A stretch of 64,000 nt of DNA, from the NCBI RefSeq assembly GCF_014805625.2, contig NW_023998470.1, forward strand, positions 906,570 to 970,569. Reading direction: 5' to 3'. The notes under the pieces are model-generated. The model made no database searches, was not told the DNA's origin, and saw only the letters and a program-made list of their open reading frames with translations. This DNA is from Glossina fuscipes (Eukaryota > Arthropoda > Insecta > Diptera > Glossinidae). How positions within the stretch are numbered: position 1 is the first letter of the stretch; every line of letters starts with the position of its first letter. Both the position numbers and the translations under genes were made by a program. Shown here in pieces: positions 1-11,140 of the stretch.

Positions 1-101
1 ATATCAGTAGCAACAAGATAAAGCGGCTTCTGAGTCGCCAAAATTGATTTAAAATCGATTTCGAAAATCTTTAAAAATAATTGAACTTTTATCATCTCGA
101 G

Positions 102-434
102 ATGGACTTTAAAGAACTGGTATTTGAAGCGCCTTGTGAGAAAAAATTAGACAAAGAAAATAATTCTAAATTTGTTCACAAAAATACAGATGTTGACGTT
201 AAATAGCTTTTCAATACCAAATTTAATTTTAAATTGATTAACGAAAACCAAAGTTTATACCTCAACGACCAATAAGCTGACTCCAAATCAATTTGTGACA
301 TGGTCATTAAAGTTCAATAAGATGGCTACATAATCGATATTCACTATCATTATCAATCACAATATTCTCTTATAAGAAGGTTACGAATGCAAACCTCGTC
401 AAAACGGGTTTGGAGTCTTAAGTTGCAATTGTAA
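102..434 (+). other. Degenerate coding-like frame at window edge
   Basis: From the ATG at 102 one frame runs about 110 codons to a stop at 432 with only three internal stops (204, 273, 318), fewer than expected at this AT content. All three are TAA or TAG, so each could come from a Gln codon by one C-to-T change. The peptide is rich in Asn, Lys, Asp and Tyr, and I recognise no family. It may be the decayed end of a gene or element that begins outside the window, or chance. Confidence 0.2.
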
Positions 435-451
435 AAAATATTTTTTTTAAC

Positions 452-471
452 CCTCTCTCTCTCTCTCTCTT
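452..471. repeat. (CT)n microsatellite
   Basis: A run of about ten CT units directly follows a T-rich tract. It is a simple repeat with no visible function. Confidence 0.9.
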
Positions 472-639
472 TTGTTTCGACGAACATTGCCTCTTATTTA
501 CTTTGAGGTCCCAAAAATGTCCGCAAACATCGTTTACTCCTTCGGCTTTGCAATTCTACTTAAGTTTAGGTGGTTGCACGTACTTTCACAGTTTTCTCAT
601 TTGCAAAATGTACAGAGAAAATTTGGTACAGTGTAGAGT

Positions 640-1085
640 AATCAGAATATTTTCCATCCTTTTCTACAACAGCTTACCATATTTTTGGTAACATGGCGAT
701 ATAGCGATGAAAGAACTTGTATTGGTTAGGTTGCGATCCAATCATTGACTCATTTTCGCACTTCTTCAACTTTGCGTAGCTGCGTGCCAGCTAAGTCATC
801 CTGCACCGATCTGTACGAATGATAATCAGAATGCGCCTTGTGTGGTAAGTACGCTAGGCGTGACAAAACTTTCCAATCCATCTGTGTATCCTCTAACAGG
901 AGACTGAAAAATGGCGTTTTCAGTCAATTCGTTTTTAAACCGTTTACGTGAACGCCAACAATTGGGATATGATGGAGTGGTATCACCCTAAGCTTCTGAA
1001 TGTGTTTGATGGGCTGCGGTGGCAGATTTCTTTAAATCAAAGAACAAAAGTAATGAAGGTCGGAAATGCAATTTTCAGTTCTCCC
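640..1085 (-). mobile_element. Internally deleted mariner transposon (transposase N- and C-terminal pieces)
   Basis: On the minus strand, about 1069 down to 925 encodes a mariner transposase N-terminus: HFRPSLLLFFDLKKSATAAH, then after a stop a stretch ending WRSRKRFKN, which fits the family pattern for the first DNA-binding helices. It runs almost directly into the C-terminal part of the catalytic domain. That part has MDWKVL, then a region matching the HPPYSPDLAPSD segment, with SDYHSYRSVQ around 800-830 (third catalytic Asp retained). It continues as VEEVRK, a stop, VNDWIAT, and after a frameshift FFHRYIAMLPKIW, a stop, and EKDGKYSD ending near 640. The middle of the protein, with the first two catalytic Asp residues, is missing, so the copy is dead. 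Assignment to Tc1/mariner is firm; the subfamily is not decided. Terminal inverted repeats were not located. Confidence 0.88.
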
Positions 1086-1329
1086 TGCGATTAACGTCGC
1101 CATACACTGAATAACTCAATAATATTAAATGAAAAATTGTTATTCTATATAGGGAAAGGCCAAAACAGTTGTATTCCCCATTTCTTTATCATTTTTACCT
1201 GTAGAAATCACTTATCAAAATATATGCAAACACTTAATATATAAGTAAACGAACTTGAATTTGAGATAACTTAGGAACGTTACTTACACTTGTACTTGTC
1301 CGTATGTAAAATAACGTGAAAAGAAGCAA

Positions 1330-1851
1330 ATGAAAGTGGATGGTAAAATAAAAGGCATTTTTAATGACAGACGTATTGCAAAGACTCTAGAAAAAATGAC
1401 GCCCAACATAACTTCAGAAACAAAAAATTGCGCACAACATAACCTCAAAAAAAAGAAAAAAGGCCCATATAGTGTACCTTCACATATTCGGCTTAAACAT
1501 TTTTTGTATTCTCTCTATCTCTCTTATGAAATTTTCTTAATCTATATGTGTTTTCCACATAGGAGACGTGTATGTCAGTCATGTATTAGTGAACGCTTTG
1601 TTGTTAAACTTTTGCTTTTGGTAAACTCCTTCAGTGAAAACTTTTTCTTCGCTTTTTTTTTGCTTGTACTTAGTATGACTAACGCCAGTGTTTATTTATT
1701 TATTTATCTTTCTCACATATGCGTATGTACACTTGCACATCCTGTATATTTATTAGACGTGATTGATTACAGCTTAAATGTTTCTACAAGTGATAAATTA
1801 TTGCCTGACAAACCTCATATATATCTAGTTATCTGTACATACAAATTTTAA
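1330..1851 (+). CDS. Unrecognised 173-residue open frame
   Basis: This is the longest open frame in the window. The first third is basic and ends in a Lys run (residues about 42-46). The middle is strongly hydrophobic, with Phe/Leu-rich stretches near residues 55-75, 90-115 and 122-150 that could be read as membrane segments. The hydrophobic half coincides with a pyrimidine-rich DNA tract, which suppresses stop codons and produces Phe/Leu/Ser by itself. A rough estimate from base composition makes a 173-codon frame unlikely (about one or two percent) in random sequence of this size, but composition bias weakens that. I recognise no family. It begins about 250 bases beyond the transposase N-terminus of the mariner at 640-1085 and is not part of that protein. 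Confidence 0.18.
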   Translation: MKVDGKIKGIFNDRRIAKTLEKMTPNITSETKNCAQHNLKKKKKGPYSVPSHIRLKHFLYSLYLSYEIFLIYMCFPHRRRVCQSCISERFVVKLLLLVNSFSENFFFAFFLLVLSMTNASVYLFIYLSHICVCTLAHPVYLLDVIDYSLNVSTSDKLLPDKPHIYLVICTYKF

Positions 1852-2023
1852 ATTAGCTTTTATTTGTGTTATAGCGATTGTATAAAATAAGATAAGAAAA
1901 AAGATGTGCACAAATATTAAATTTTAAAGTTTATTACTTGAAGAGAGAAAAACTTAAGAAACTAGATAAGTAACATTATTTTGATGCCTGTAACTTCAGT
2001 CGAACGTAAATACATATAGTACT

Positions 2024-2416
2024 ATGATCAAAAAGAAGCGATGTTTTCGAGACTTAAAGACAATAAATAGAAAGGAACGAAATAGAAAACACTTACGCGA
2101 AATATTTTTCTTCGATTTTCGTAAAGGTACTCAAGGTTTTTCTTATTTTTTCAATTGCAAAACCGAAAAGGGGTTTCGAGCATCGAAAGTCGTAACAAGT
2201 CTGACTTTAGTTAAGTTAGCCGAACAGTATGTTTGCGCAACGATACGGGTTGATTTTATTACTAGTCTGCGTACAATTCTAGCGAATAGCTTCACGCGGA
2301 AGTTGAGTAATATTGAAATAATAGTTTTCGTTGGCAGTTTTATATATATAGATAGTTTTGTTGACAGACGGAAGGCATCCGTGATATATCACATTGTTCG
2401 TCCCTGTGCTTTATGA
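2024..2416 (+). CDS. Unrecognised 130-residue basic open frame
   Basis: A 130-codon frame opens with a Lys/Arg-rich N-terminus. Residues about 24-37 read LREIFFFDFRKGT, which superficially resembles the start of mariner transposases (pattern HxRxxLLFxFRKG). The residues that should follow in that family (an alanine-rich helix, then VYGE and RTC) are absent in all three frames, so I do not call it a transposase. No signal peptide or clear domain is visible. It may be chance, or the first few codons of a mariner fragment fused to unrelated sequence. Confidence 0.18.
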   Translation: MIKKKRCFRDLKTINRKERNRKHLREIFFFDFRKGTQGFSYFFNCKTEKGFRASKVVTSLTLVKLAEQYVCATIRVDFITSLRTILANSFTRKLSNIEIIVFVGSFIYIDSFVDRRKASVIYHIVRPCAL

Positions 2417-2734
2417 TTACCTTAGTTTATTTTAAAAAAAAGTTTAAATCACATTAAATTATGATTTTGCCCATGTGGTACAGGCTTGCGATTTACAGTG
2501 ATCACATGCAAGCATTACTCTTTTTGAATAGCATTCAAGTCAGTAGTGGCTTCGTTAATACATGCTACAACGGAAGGCCAAACTAAAAGTTTGATCCAAA
2601 TACTAGCAGAAAATAAATCTTTTGTTTTTCTATAATAATTTTATGAATTTCGATTGTTATTTCATACGACGGTATTTCTGCCTATACCCGACTCTTTGGA
2701 TTGCCAAGAAAAGCAGACAATTGGAGGACCACAT

Positions 2735-2935
2735 ATAGCATTTTCCTTTGACTGTAATGTTTACTGCAGGGGTTTTTCAATAAAATATCTATCGCTTTAC
2801 ATCTTATTTCGTTCAATCGTTGGACACTAGAATTACCAAACACATCACTTTGATCCTTTTTAATTTCCAATCTTCAAGAAAATGATTATACCAGTAGTAA
2901 TTTTCCAAAATTGTTTAGTGATGTACGATTATACA
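2735..2935 (-). repeat. Direct duplication, copy A
   Basis: About 200 bases closely match 3990-4186 in the same orientation, including the near-identical 3' half from the CCAAACACATCACTTTGATC motif onward. Copy A carries an extra piece (TCGTTGGACACTAGA near 2818-2832) absent from copy B. On the minus strand copy A lies inside an open frame at 2682-2870 whose peptide includes DQSDVFGNSSVQRLNE and KHYSQRKMLY. In copy B the same reading is broken. The shared sequence therefore looks coding in origin, but I do not recognise the protein. Confidence 0.8.
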
Positions 2936-3989
2936 GATTTGTAGCATGGGTTTAACGTGGGTTCCTGCCATGATGGCTTAACCCCACGCTAGCCCAAGCC
3001 GCTTTAAGCGTAATATACGCCCTCTTGCGAGTTAGACAATCCCCACAGAGTAAGGGCCTAAGCAGCACCAGAGTCCAGTTTATTGCGTATGGATCAATAA
3101 ATCCCACTCTGGTCAGTGGTAAGGCCTAGCTACACTCGATTGTTCCACTTTGGCTTGGAACTGCCAACCACAACCACCACGAGTACTCCCCGAAGGGCCA
3201 CACCCAGCAGTCATGGCTCACAAATTGATCAACTCACAAGAATTCAAAAAGGGGAAAGAAAAATGCGCTTGCTTCCACCATAAGCTCCGTTGATCAATTA
3301 CCACCATTGCCGCTAAGCATCCGTGGATATATGTTCAAAAAGTATAATAGGCAAAAAGGGTAAAAAGCCTTCTGTCAAATCCCTTTTATATATATTATTT
3401 ATAGAGAAAATTCTCAATTTTTATTGTAGAGTAGGGATTCAAATAGGCCAAAGGGGAAGCCTTCCGTCAATTCCCCTTTTATCATTAAAATAGGCCAAAG
3501 CCTTTTTATAATTAAAAATAATTCTTTAAGTTAAGTTTTATTACAACTATTTAAACATAATCCCATCATTTACCAGCAGGCATACATGGCTTAGTGAGCG
3601 AGCCTCCTGACTCCCGTGGCTCTCAGTTTATTTAACAAAGCCTTACGTGTACTTTGCGCAGCAGACTACTTGCCTTTGGATTGGCCATACCATCCGGGCA
3701 TTGCACTGACATGGCAGGGGCGATCTACCATGCACTCGCTAACTTACTACCTCTACACACTAAAACCTATTAACTTCCTAGGTAGTAATTAGCTTCATGA
3801 GTGAAGATTTCATCTTCCAGCGAACCCCTCCACCATCTCTCAGAAATCTCGTCGCCGAGTTATAGTAGTGCAAAACCTTAAACCCTTCTTCGCCAGCCGA
3901 AGCCGTTGCCCGGGGATCACCACTTGGAGGTGAGGGTTTCGGCCATCTATGCTCCCCATTAAAGCATAGTTTATCACCCCATATAGCAT
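2936..3989. mobile_element. GC-richer insert between direct duplicates, probable transposable element of unknown class
   Basis: A segment of just over 1 kb lies between the two ~200-base duplicates and is visibly richer in G and C than its surroundings for much of its length. On the minus strand near 3780-3970 it encodes a tail containing GEEGFKVLHYYNSATRFLRD and ending KMKSSLMKLITT. This could be the C-terminus of a retrotransposon polyprotein, but I cannot assign a family. The other end near 2940-3240 is dense in short GGG/CCC motifs and may be structured untranslated sequence. No reverse transcriptase or transposase motif is visible, so the class is inference only. Confidence 0.4.
3346..3510. 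repeat. Short direct repeat array inside the insert
   Basis: A ~40-base unit beginning ATAGGC and containing AGCCTTCYGTCAA, then a CCCTTTTAT-like end, occurs at about 3346-3389 and again at 3443-3481. A third partial copy begins near 3489. It looks like a minisatellite within the untranslated part of the inserted element. Confidence 0.65.
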
Positions 3990-4186
3990 ATAGCATTTTC
4001 CTTTCACTGTAATGTTTACTGTAAAGGTTTTTCAATGATATCTAAGTCAATATCCCTTTACAACTTAGTTCGTTCAATCCAATTACCAAACACATCACTT
4101 TGATCCTGTTTAATTTCCAATCTTCAAGAAAATGATTATACCAGTAGTAATTTTCCAAAATTTTTTAGTGATCTGCGATTATACAA
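3990..4186 (-). repeat. Direct duplication, copy B
   Basis: This is the second copy of the segment at 2735-2935, abutting the right edge of the GC-richer insert. It differs by scattered substitutions and small indels that break the minus-strand frame seen in copy A. The pair could be long terminal repeats of a tiny element, a tandem duplication later invaded by another element, or two copies of one dispersed repeat. Confidence 0.8.
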
Positions 4187-7100
4187 CAAGATCTTCAAAT
4201 ATCTACATTCGGTTTTTTTCTACCTGTTCTAGTTCTCGAGATACCAATCGCATATACACTTTTCTACTAAGCGAAGTCATTTCGGTCTCCTATTTTTGTC
4301 CAGTTGTCATAGTCGTGAAAGAGAAGATAAGAAACTGAAATCTTGCCTAAACATTCCTTGATCGATTGACACAACTCCCATAGATGACAACCTAAAGCAA
4401 TTTCGGCAAATGTCTTCGTATATCTTCGTCTATAACTTTCAATCTTTTGAAGGTATTTTGAAAAACCTGCTTCCCTGAATTTTTTATCAAATCAGAATGC
4501 TTGTTTGGTTCAAAAATTGTGCCCATCGATTTACTGATCCACAATTAACACTAAAATCTGGATTCTAATTTATTTCCAATTTATTGGTAAATGGATGAAG
4601 AGCATGGCAATTATTGTTCTGGACATGTTACCGAACCAATTGGAATCACTTTTGTTCTGAACGTGAATTATGTCCTAGAACACATATGGGTTACAAGTTT
4701 TCAGAAATACCTTCAAGCTATAACTGCAAATTTGAAAAAAATTGTCGCAACCATTTTTTAACTGCGGACTTTTAATTGACCAAAGAATGTTTGTGCTAAA
4801 TTTCCGCTTCCTGCCTGCAGTTTCACGAGTGAGGCAAATGTCTGCGTAATTAATGAAAGTCAATAGCTAAATACAAATAAGGTACTTATTTCTAACCGCC
4901 CTTACATCCAGTTAATAAGTAAAACACTTGAAATAACCTGAAACACTTCTTATTTTACTTATATTACACTTTACTAGGTTAGCAACTAAATTTTGAGGTT
5001 TCACGTATTTGCAGCGCTAATAGTACGTTTAGTTGACACACATACCTAAAGTTTTGTTTTCTTATAGTTTGGACATCTGTCAAACATAACCAACCAACCA
5101 ATATTCCCAATACCGTAGGTGTGAAATCTTGTGTCAAAAAACACGAAAAACTCCTCTTTTCCTGTGCAATTCGAAGAAAAGTGTTTTCGAATCGATGCGG
5201 ATAATGACCAATAGATGCATTAAGATATCAAAGCAGCCTTAATGTAGACTTCAACCAAATCTTCATTATGGAACAGCAATACTTGATGCAATTGCGGGGA
5301 AGAATGGGTACAATATGTTGACAATCATGCTCTTGTGATTTTTCAGCGTAGGGATATTCGGCCTCGTAAGACAAAAATCGCCTAGCACCTCTATCAGAAG
5401 TCGATCTTGTTAATAGACATAAGTGCTCCTCCACCAAGGCTTCACTTAGAGCTAACGCTTTATTGTCTGTTCAGGCAGGGCTTCCATTCTTAAAACGATA
5501 TTTAAAAAAATGGCCTTCGATACGATATTTAAAAAATTGTCTCTCCCGCTCGAACTTTATATTTTGGCTAAAAATTAAAGAAAGTAATGGCTAGTGACGA
5601 ACAATACTTTAAATAAACTAAAAAAAAAATCGAAAAATTTGCTGAGGTATTAAAGGCATTTCACTGGAACTTCACTTTTAAACCAGTCTTGCTCGAACTA
5701 AAGACACATCTGAATGTAAAAGAGAGCTAAAAGTCGTGAAGATTCACAATAAAAAGACTTTAACATTTTTCTAATAATATTTACGTAAAAGGGAGATATT
5801 TAGTTAAATAAATTGCGCCCGTTATTACGACTCAACAAACATAGCAACACTAGGAAAACGCTAATTAAAAAAAAGGCCGCAATACCATCGCTGAAGATAG
5901 CATTCTAACCGTTTTTTTCTTCGTTTTGTCCGATATTTTTTATTAAAAACTCAGCGTAACTTCAGCAAATAAGTCAAGTAAATAGTAAACAGCAACACTG
6001 CGCTTATTGCCATTAGGCAATATTAAGAGTTGTGTTTCGATTTTTCTGTTCTCACTTTTCAGTTTTATTATCGAAATCCTTTCATTTTAGATTGTTTTTC
6101 ATTTGACTTGGCATACGCGGAAACTACACATATGTACCCACAAGTGTAAAACCAATACACTTTAACTTGAAAGATTATTACATTTTTATCGTACATTATG
6201 CGCTTGAATTTTATAAATAGTCTTCACTTGCGCTTCTCTGTCTTACGAAGCCATCTGCAAAAACCATAAAATTTGGCTTGAAAAGAATTTGTGTGGATAT
6301 GTGTCTGTGCGTAAGTATGGGAGGGGACGTGAAGACGAAAGTAATCATAACATTAAATAACTTGTTAAAAAAAAATCTCCTGTGCTCCTTCGTCTTGCTA
6401 AGGTCAAGCAAATACTCTTTCCTCTCGTCCTCCCTCTCTCGCGCTTCCTCATCATCTGTCTTCTCTTTTTTCTTTTTTGCCTTCTCCATTTTATTTACAT
6501 TTATGTTATGCCAACGGTATACTATAATATATTTTTATACAATTTCTGTAAGAATCTCCTTACAATCTCTGATGTGAAAAGCTGAAGATATTCTCGAATA
6601 TAATAGTATGCACATAACTATTGGCTTTGTATAGTGAAAAATTTCAAGGATAAGAATATTTGAAATCATTATAGAATTATCCAAATTTTCTGTTCCATTA
6701 GTGTTTGCATTAGTAGTGCCGTTACAAACCTAATGATCACTCAATGGTTAATAAGCATGTAGTGCTACGCACAGAGATAAGAATTATGTTATATTTGGTT
6801 TTTTTTTTTTTTTTTTTTTTTTCAAAGACATTACTCAAGTGTTGAACATTTGTAAATGTCAGCAAATTTTTAAATAAAAAATACTTTATTACCATTACTT
6901 GCAGTTCTCGACCAATTTTTATCCTTTTCTTTTTTGCTTCTTTTTGTTCATCTGGGCAATAATCAATCATAAAACGGTTTATTTAAAATTTATTTGAAAA
7001 GAGAAGAGAAGAAAAGGCATTATTTGCTTTGCGTTAAAAAGATACGATATGTCTTTCACAAAACCGCGTCCTAACCACACAAGCTTATTGTCATCAAGCC

Positions 7101-10100
7101 TGTGTATTTATTTTTTACGGTTATGTGAATTGCTTTGATTACAATTTGTGGGTTACGGTTAAAAGACAAGAAGAATGAAATGTTAAAAATAAATAACTTA
7201 CCGATTTTGTTCAGCTTTATCCGAACTTTTTGATACCCACTCATCGCCCTTTAAGAATGCTCAGATCCTTATAGCTGTAATACATTATTATATATAAAAT
7301 ATTGCTCAACAATTCCGTCTACTATTTAAATTGAAATATTTAGATGTCGTTGCCGATGCTTTAAATAAAAATTTGATTTGGAAAAACGAAGCTGGAATTT
7401 CATCAGCATCTGGCATTTTCTATAGAAGATAATAAAGATGAGGATATAATAGCGCGTATTACATGTATATAGATCCGAATCTTTCTTAGCTAAAATGTTA
7501 CTTAAATAGTTCTTCAGAATTATGAAACAGGAAATTATATCACATAGTATTTTCCTCCATCGAGGACGTTGCAAAACATTTTTGAATGCTTGCTACTAAC
7601 GAAAATGTTGCGATCGTTTTCCCGATACATTTTCTCGATAAGTATTTGTTTGCGATTACCTTATATTAAAAGTGATATGTGTGAAATCACCTAAACGTAT
7701 ATACAGCGGTTGTAAATAGCATAAAAGCTTATGCGATTTTGATGAACCCAAATTTGGTTGAAAAATGTGCATCTTCGAAGATACATATTTGTAGAAGTAG
7801 ATAAGCGAAAGAATGAATACAAAGAGAGAACAGATGCAACGAAAGAGCTGATAAGAATGAACAATTGTAAAGAATGTAAGCCTTTAGGTAACTATTGGTC
7901 TTGTAATGGCTCCCCAAATGGGAGATCGAAGGTACTTTAATTGTAAAAGAGTTCAGCATGATTGAATGTAGTTTAATATAAATGCCGAAGCACGTCGAAA
8001 ATGCGGGAGCAACTTAAGAACGAAGGGATACATCGCTACGGGCAGACTTACGGCCGAAAAGGTGTAGGAAAGGAAAGTGTATTTGCAGGTGATAACAATA
8101 CCGCGTTCTAAGCTTGCAAGTGCAAATATTTATATTTATATACATATGCAGATTAACGGAGAATTGCAAAAATAAAGAAATTTAAGACTTGAAATTGCTA
8201 AAATCACTTTTGCTCCGTTTCCCTTATTCCTGTGTCAAGCATTCATCGGTCGATGAGTCAGGTGGAGAGAAAGGTTGTAGGGAAAAGGATGAAAGGGAGA
8301 TTTTTGCGATTACTATGATAACTTTCCAAACTATAGAACAATTTAGTTTTTTCGGGAAGCGGTTCCTGAAACGTTTCTTCGAATGTCTTCGTATTTAGGT
8401 AGTTGTGTATATAAACGTTACAAATAAAGTTGTGAGTGTAATATATTTGTATTTTTCGGTGTTTTCAATAGTAAAACAACCAAAGGAATGGCAAGCGAAG
8501 GAAATCATATTTTATAGTGTTGTAAACTTATATCATTTACATGAGCTACAGCGTTTACAAGGTTAATGGTTAAGATTTCACCTACACCCAACGTGTATAT
8601 ATTTTATGCTTGTGCTCACCGAGCGTAGTAAATTTTCCTTCAGATTTTCTGTTTTTGTTTTTGGCTGAAATAAATAAATGAATTTATTACCATTTACACT
8701 CAAACACAACATACCTACATATGTACACATGCGTGTGCACCTATGTGCATATATATTTGGCAATAGAAGGTAAACCTTAAAATATGTGAATATATGTGGT
8801 TTTCCTCTTAATACTTCTCGTTTAACAAGTAAAAGGAACCAACAAAAACAAAAGAGCTGAGATTTCTATGCTTCTATGGTTATAGAATATTGTACAAATG
8901 CTTTTATTATTGTATATTTTGTTTAAATGTGTTTGTACTCACGTACATATAATATACAGCATGCATCTAAATATGTATGTACAAAAATGTATTTATAGTT
9001 TTTTAATCTTTTTGTAATTTTCTAAGCAGGAAATAACTTTAATTAAGAACGAAAGCGTCGAGCGTATACCAATTGAAAGCATTTCTTTCCAATATTAAGT
9101 ATGCAAATAAGTTCCGACTGATTCTTGGTCTAAGAATTGGCGCATTTATCAAGCCATATTCCCTCGTCTCGTTATGCAAGCACTTCAGTATAAATGACCA
9201 TAATCAACTTGCTAATAAATTCCTTCGAAAATTGTTTCTTCCTCCCATTGTCGTAACTTAAAAATCTTTCTCAAAAACGTAGACGCCAGATTTCTAAATT
9301 TGTCTCTACCGATTTCTCTAAAGGATAGCGTGTTAGCATTTCTCGAAATATATATCATCTTTCATTTCTACAACACAATATAACTTATCCTGTTAAAATG
9401 TTCCAAATACAGTTTTTCGAAACTTTGAATAGGTCGAGCTGTACGCGAAGAAACGCCAAACGTAAGGAACGTTACTTTTCCCTCTCAACGCGAATCAAAT
9501 TACAACCAAATCACGCCGAGTGATGAAAGGCAAGTACGATACTATATCGGAAGCATGGAAACCATGGTGCAGTTCAAGGAAATTATTAAATCGAAACGAA
9601 CATCCTTTGTACCTCCAGTTAGGGACGTTAGATTAATATGGCGTGTTATGCCCAGTTAACCCCATCAATAACATTTTCTTCTGCTGCTAAGTCATGACCA
9701 TGACGAGGCTCCCCGTCGAGCTGCGATAAGCGAACTACACTGAACTGAAATACTCTTTCGCTATTCCCCTCTACATGTGTCACATATTTATTTTTATTAT
9801 CTGTCGGAATAGCGTTTCCATTTTTAATGCGATAACCAAAAAACAGCTGCTTGCGTAAGTGATCTAAAATGACCTAACATCCTTTTAGCAGGGATTTCAT
9901 ATTCTATAAGAAAAATGGAATATTGTGCAGCCAACAATGGCCAATATCTTGAATCAAACATATTTTACCATTTTCTTAAAACCAGCTTTTTTCATGAAAA
10001 AACTGAGTAGGGACTTATCTACGCATCTGATACACTTTAATATGAAATACTGCAGAACAATACTGTTTTTATATGAAATGAATATGCAACCCTTGGCCCG

Positions 10101-10200
10101 CGGATCATGTGCATAGTCTATGTAAATATTAATGGACTTTGGTTTCTCAAAGAGTTCTCATTTCTTTTTTTAAATATTTAACTGCTTGCTCATTATACTT
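4187..10200. other. About 6 kb with no recognised gene or element
   Basis: I see AT-rich unique-looking sequence with only short open frames. A pyrimidine-rich tract lies at about 6380-6490, so the frames on either strand there are low complexity. A duplicated ACGATATTTAAAAAA motif lies near 5490-5540. Around 7980-8100 and 9420-9620 the sequence is a little richer in G and C, but no family is readable in any frame. Confidence 0.55.
6799..6822. repeat. Poly(T) tract
   Basis: An uninterrupted run of 24 T. It could be the tail of a minus-strand retroposed sequence, but no recognisable retroelement body adjoins it. Confidence 0.9.
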
Positions 10201-10206
10201 AGACCG

Positions 10207-11140
10207 GAATTCAGAAGACGTAGTAGAAGTTGAAAATTGCAAATGAAAAGTGTGAACAGCGTACCTATCGGAAAGCCAGTTCAGAGGTACAAGAAGAAAA
10301 AAAAGTGAGAACCTTTCTAGACAGAAAGTATTAACCGTACATTTTTTCTACATTAAGGTATTGAAAAAACGAGAATTAACATCGAAGCGCTTCTTTCATC
10401 TCGGAAAATAGAGAAATTGAGGCAAGAGCTTGTCAAATAAGTAAAATAAAACATCTGTGAAAAGCTGCAATTTTTGTGTTAAATTCACTACATGATATAT
10501 ACTAGGATAGGTACCGAAACGTATGACGTTACCGTCGAATTATGCAAGTCTAAGAGGAACGATTTTTTTAAAATCGTGTATAAAGTAAATCGATTTGTTG
10601 GTTCAGGAGTCCGCTACGGACAATAGCTACGAGAGAAATCTTTTATGGTCCGCTTAGTAAGGACACCTTAAGCAACAACTGTGGAAGCTTTAGAAGCACG
10701 TAATAACTCGCTGTAATCTAAACAAACGTCTAATATTAAGCCAACGATTACTTTGGGTATCTAATTCCGACATGTATTGATTTTTGAATATAACGGAAAA
10801 TATGCCCTTTTACGATATGAACCTGCTTGGATTCTAATTAAAATAGCAGTCGACAACAATGAGAAGACAGTAATAAGTGTCGTGGACAATAATGCCGTTC
10901 ATTCCCTTGACCTATTATTGAAATCTGAACATTTCAGGTTGGTTGAATTATGTGTATTGGCTTTGGCCAAGATTGCTAGTGATGGTGTTGCTAATGTCTC
11001 ATATGCCGGGAAAAAGGTATTCAGCACAATTCGCAGAAGTAGTGCAGTTACTGCCCGCATTGTGCCAACTGTTGCGTAGTGATGATGTGCAAGTTTTTAA
11101 AACTGCTTGGCAACCATTCAGAAAAGAAAACGAACTTAAT
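10207..11140 (+). pseudogene. Importin-alpha (karyopherin alpha) pseudogene
   Basis: Importin alpha is the armadillo-repeat adaptor that binds nuclear localisation signals and links cargo to importin beta. The clearest part is 10800-10990: YEPAWILIKIAVDNNEKTV, then VVDNNAVHSLDLLLKSEH, then LVELCVLALAKIASDG. This follows the family's consecutive ARM pattern (FEAAWALTNIASG..EQT, VVDxGAVPxFxxLLxSxH, VxEQAVWALGNIxGDG). After a frameshift near 11000-11030 the next ARM appears as EVVQLLPALCQLLRSDDVQ with TAW further on, ending about 11140. Upstream hints of the importin-beta-binding segment are an Arg-rich EFRRRSSRS near 10207 and RINIEALLSS near 10371, both in interrupted context. The ARM core lacks several conserved Trp and Asn residues that make up the signal-binding groove, has stops and frameshifts, and ends early, so no working adaptor can be made. 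Retrocopy versus decayed paralogue cannot be decided. Confidence 0.8.

Noticed and set aside
102..434. A ciliate-type reassigned stop code
   Set aside because: The window continues without a break into clearly fly-like repeats using ordinary stops. Three transitions in a pseudogene are simpler.
2024..2416. Mariner transposase start (LREIFFFDFRKGT)
   Set aside because: The downstream alanine-rich helix and RTC motif are missing in all frames, so a 13-residue likeness is not enough.
2735..4186. A definite LTR retrotransposon
   Set aside because: Direct repeats flank an insert, but no TG..CA ends, primer binding site, polypurine tract or gag/pol motif was seen. Left open as a finding.
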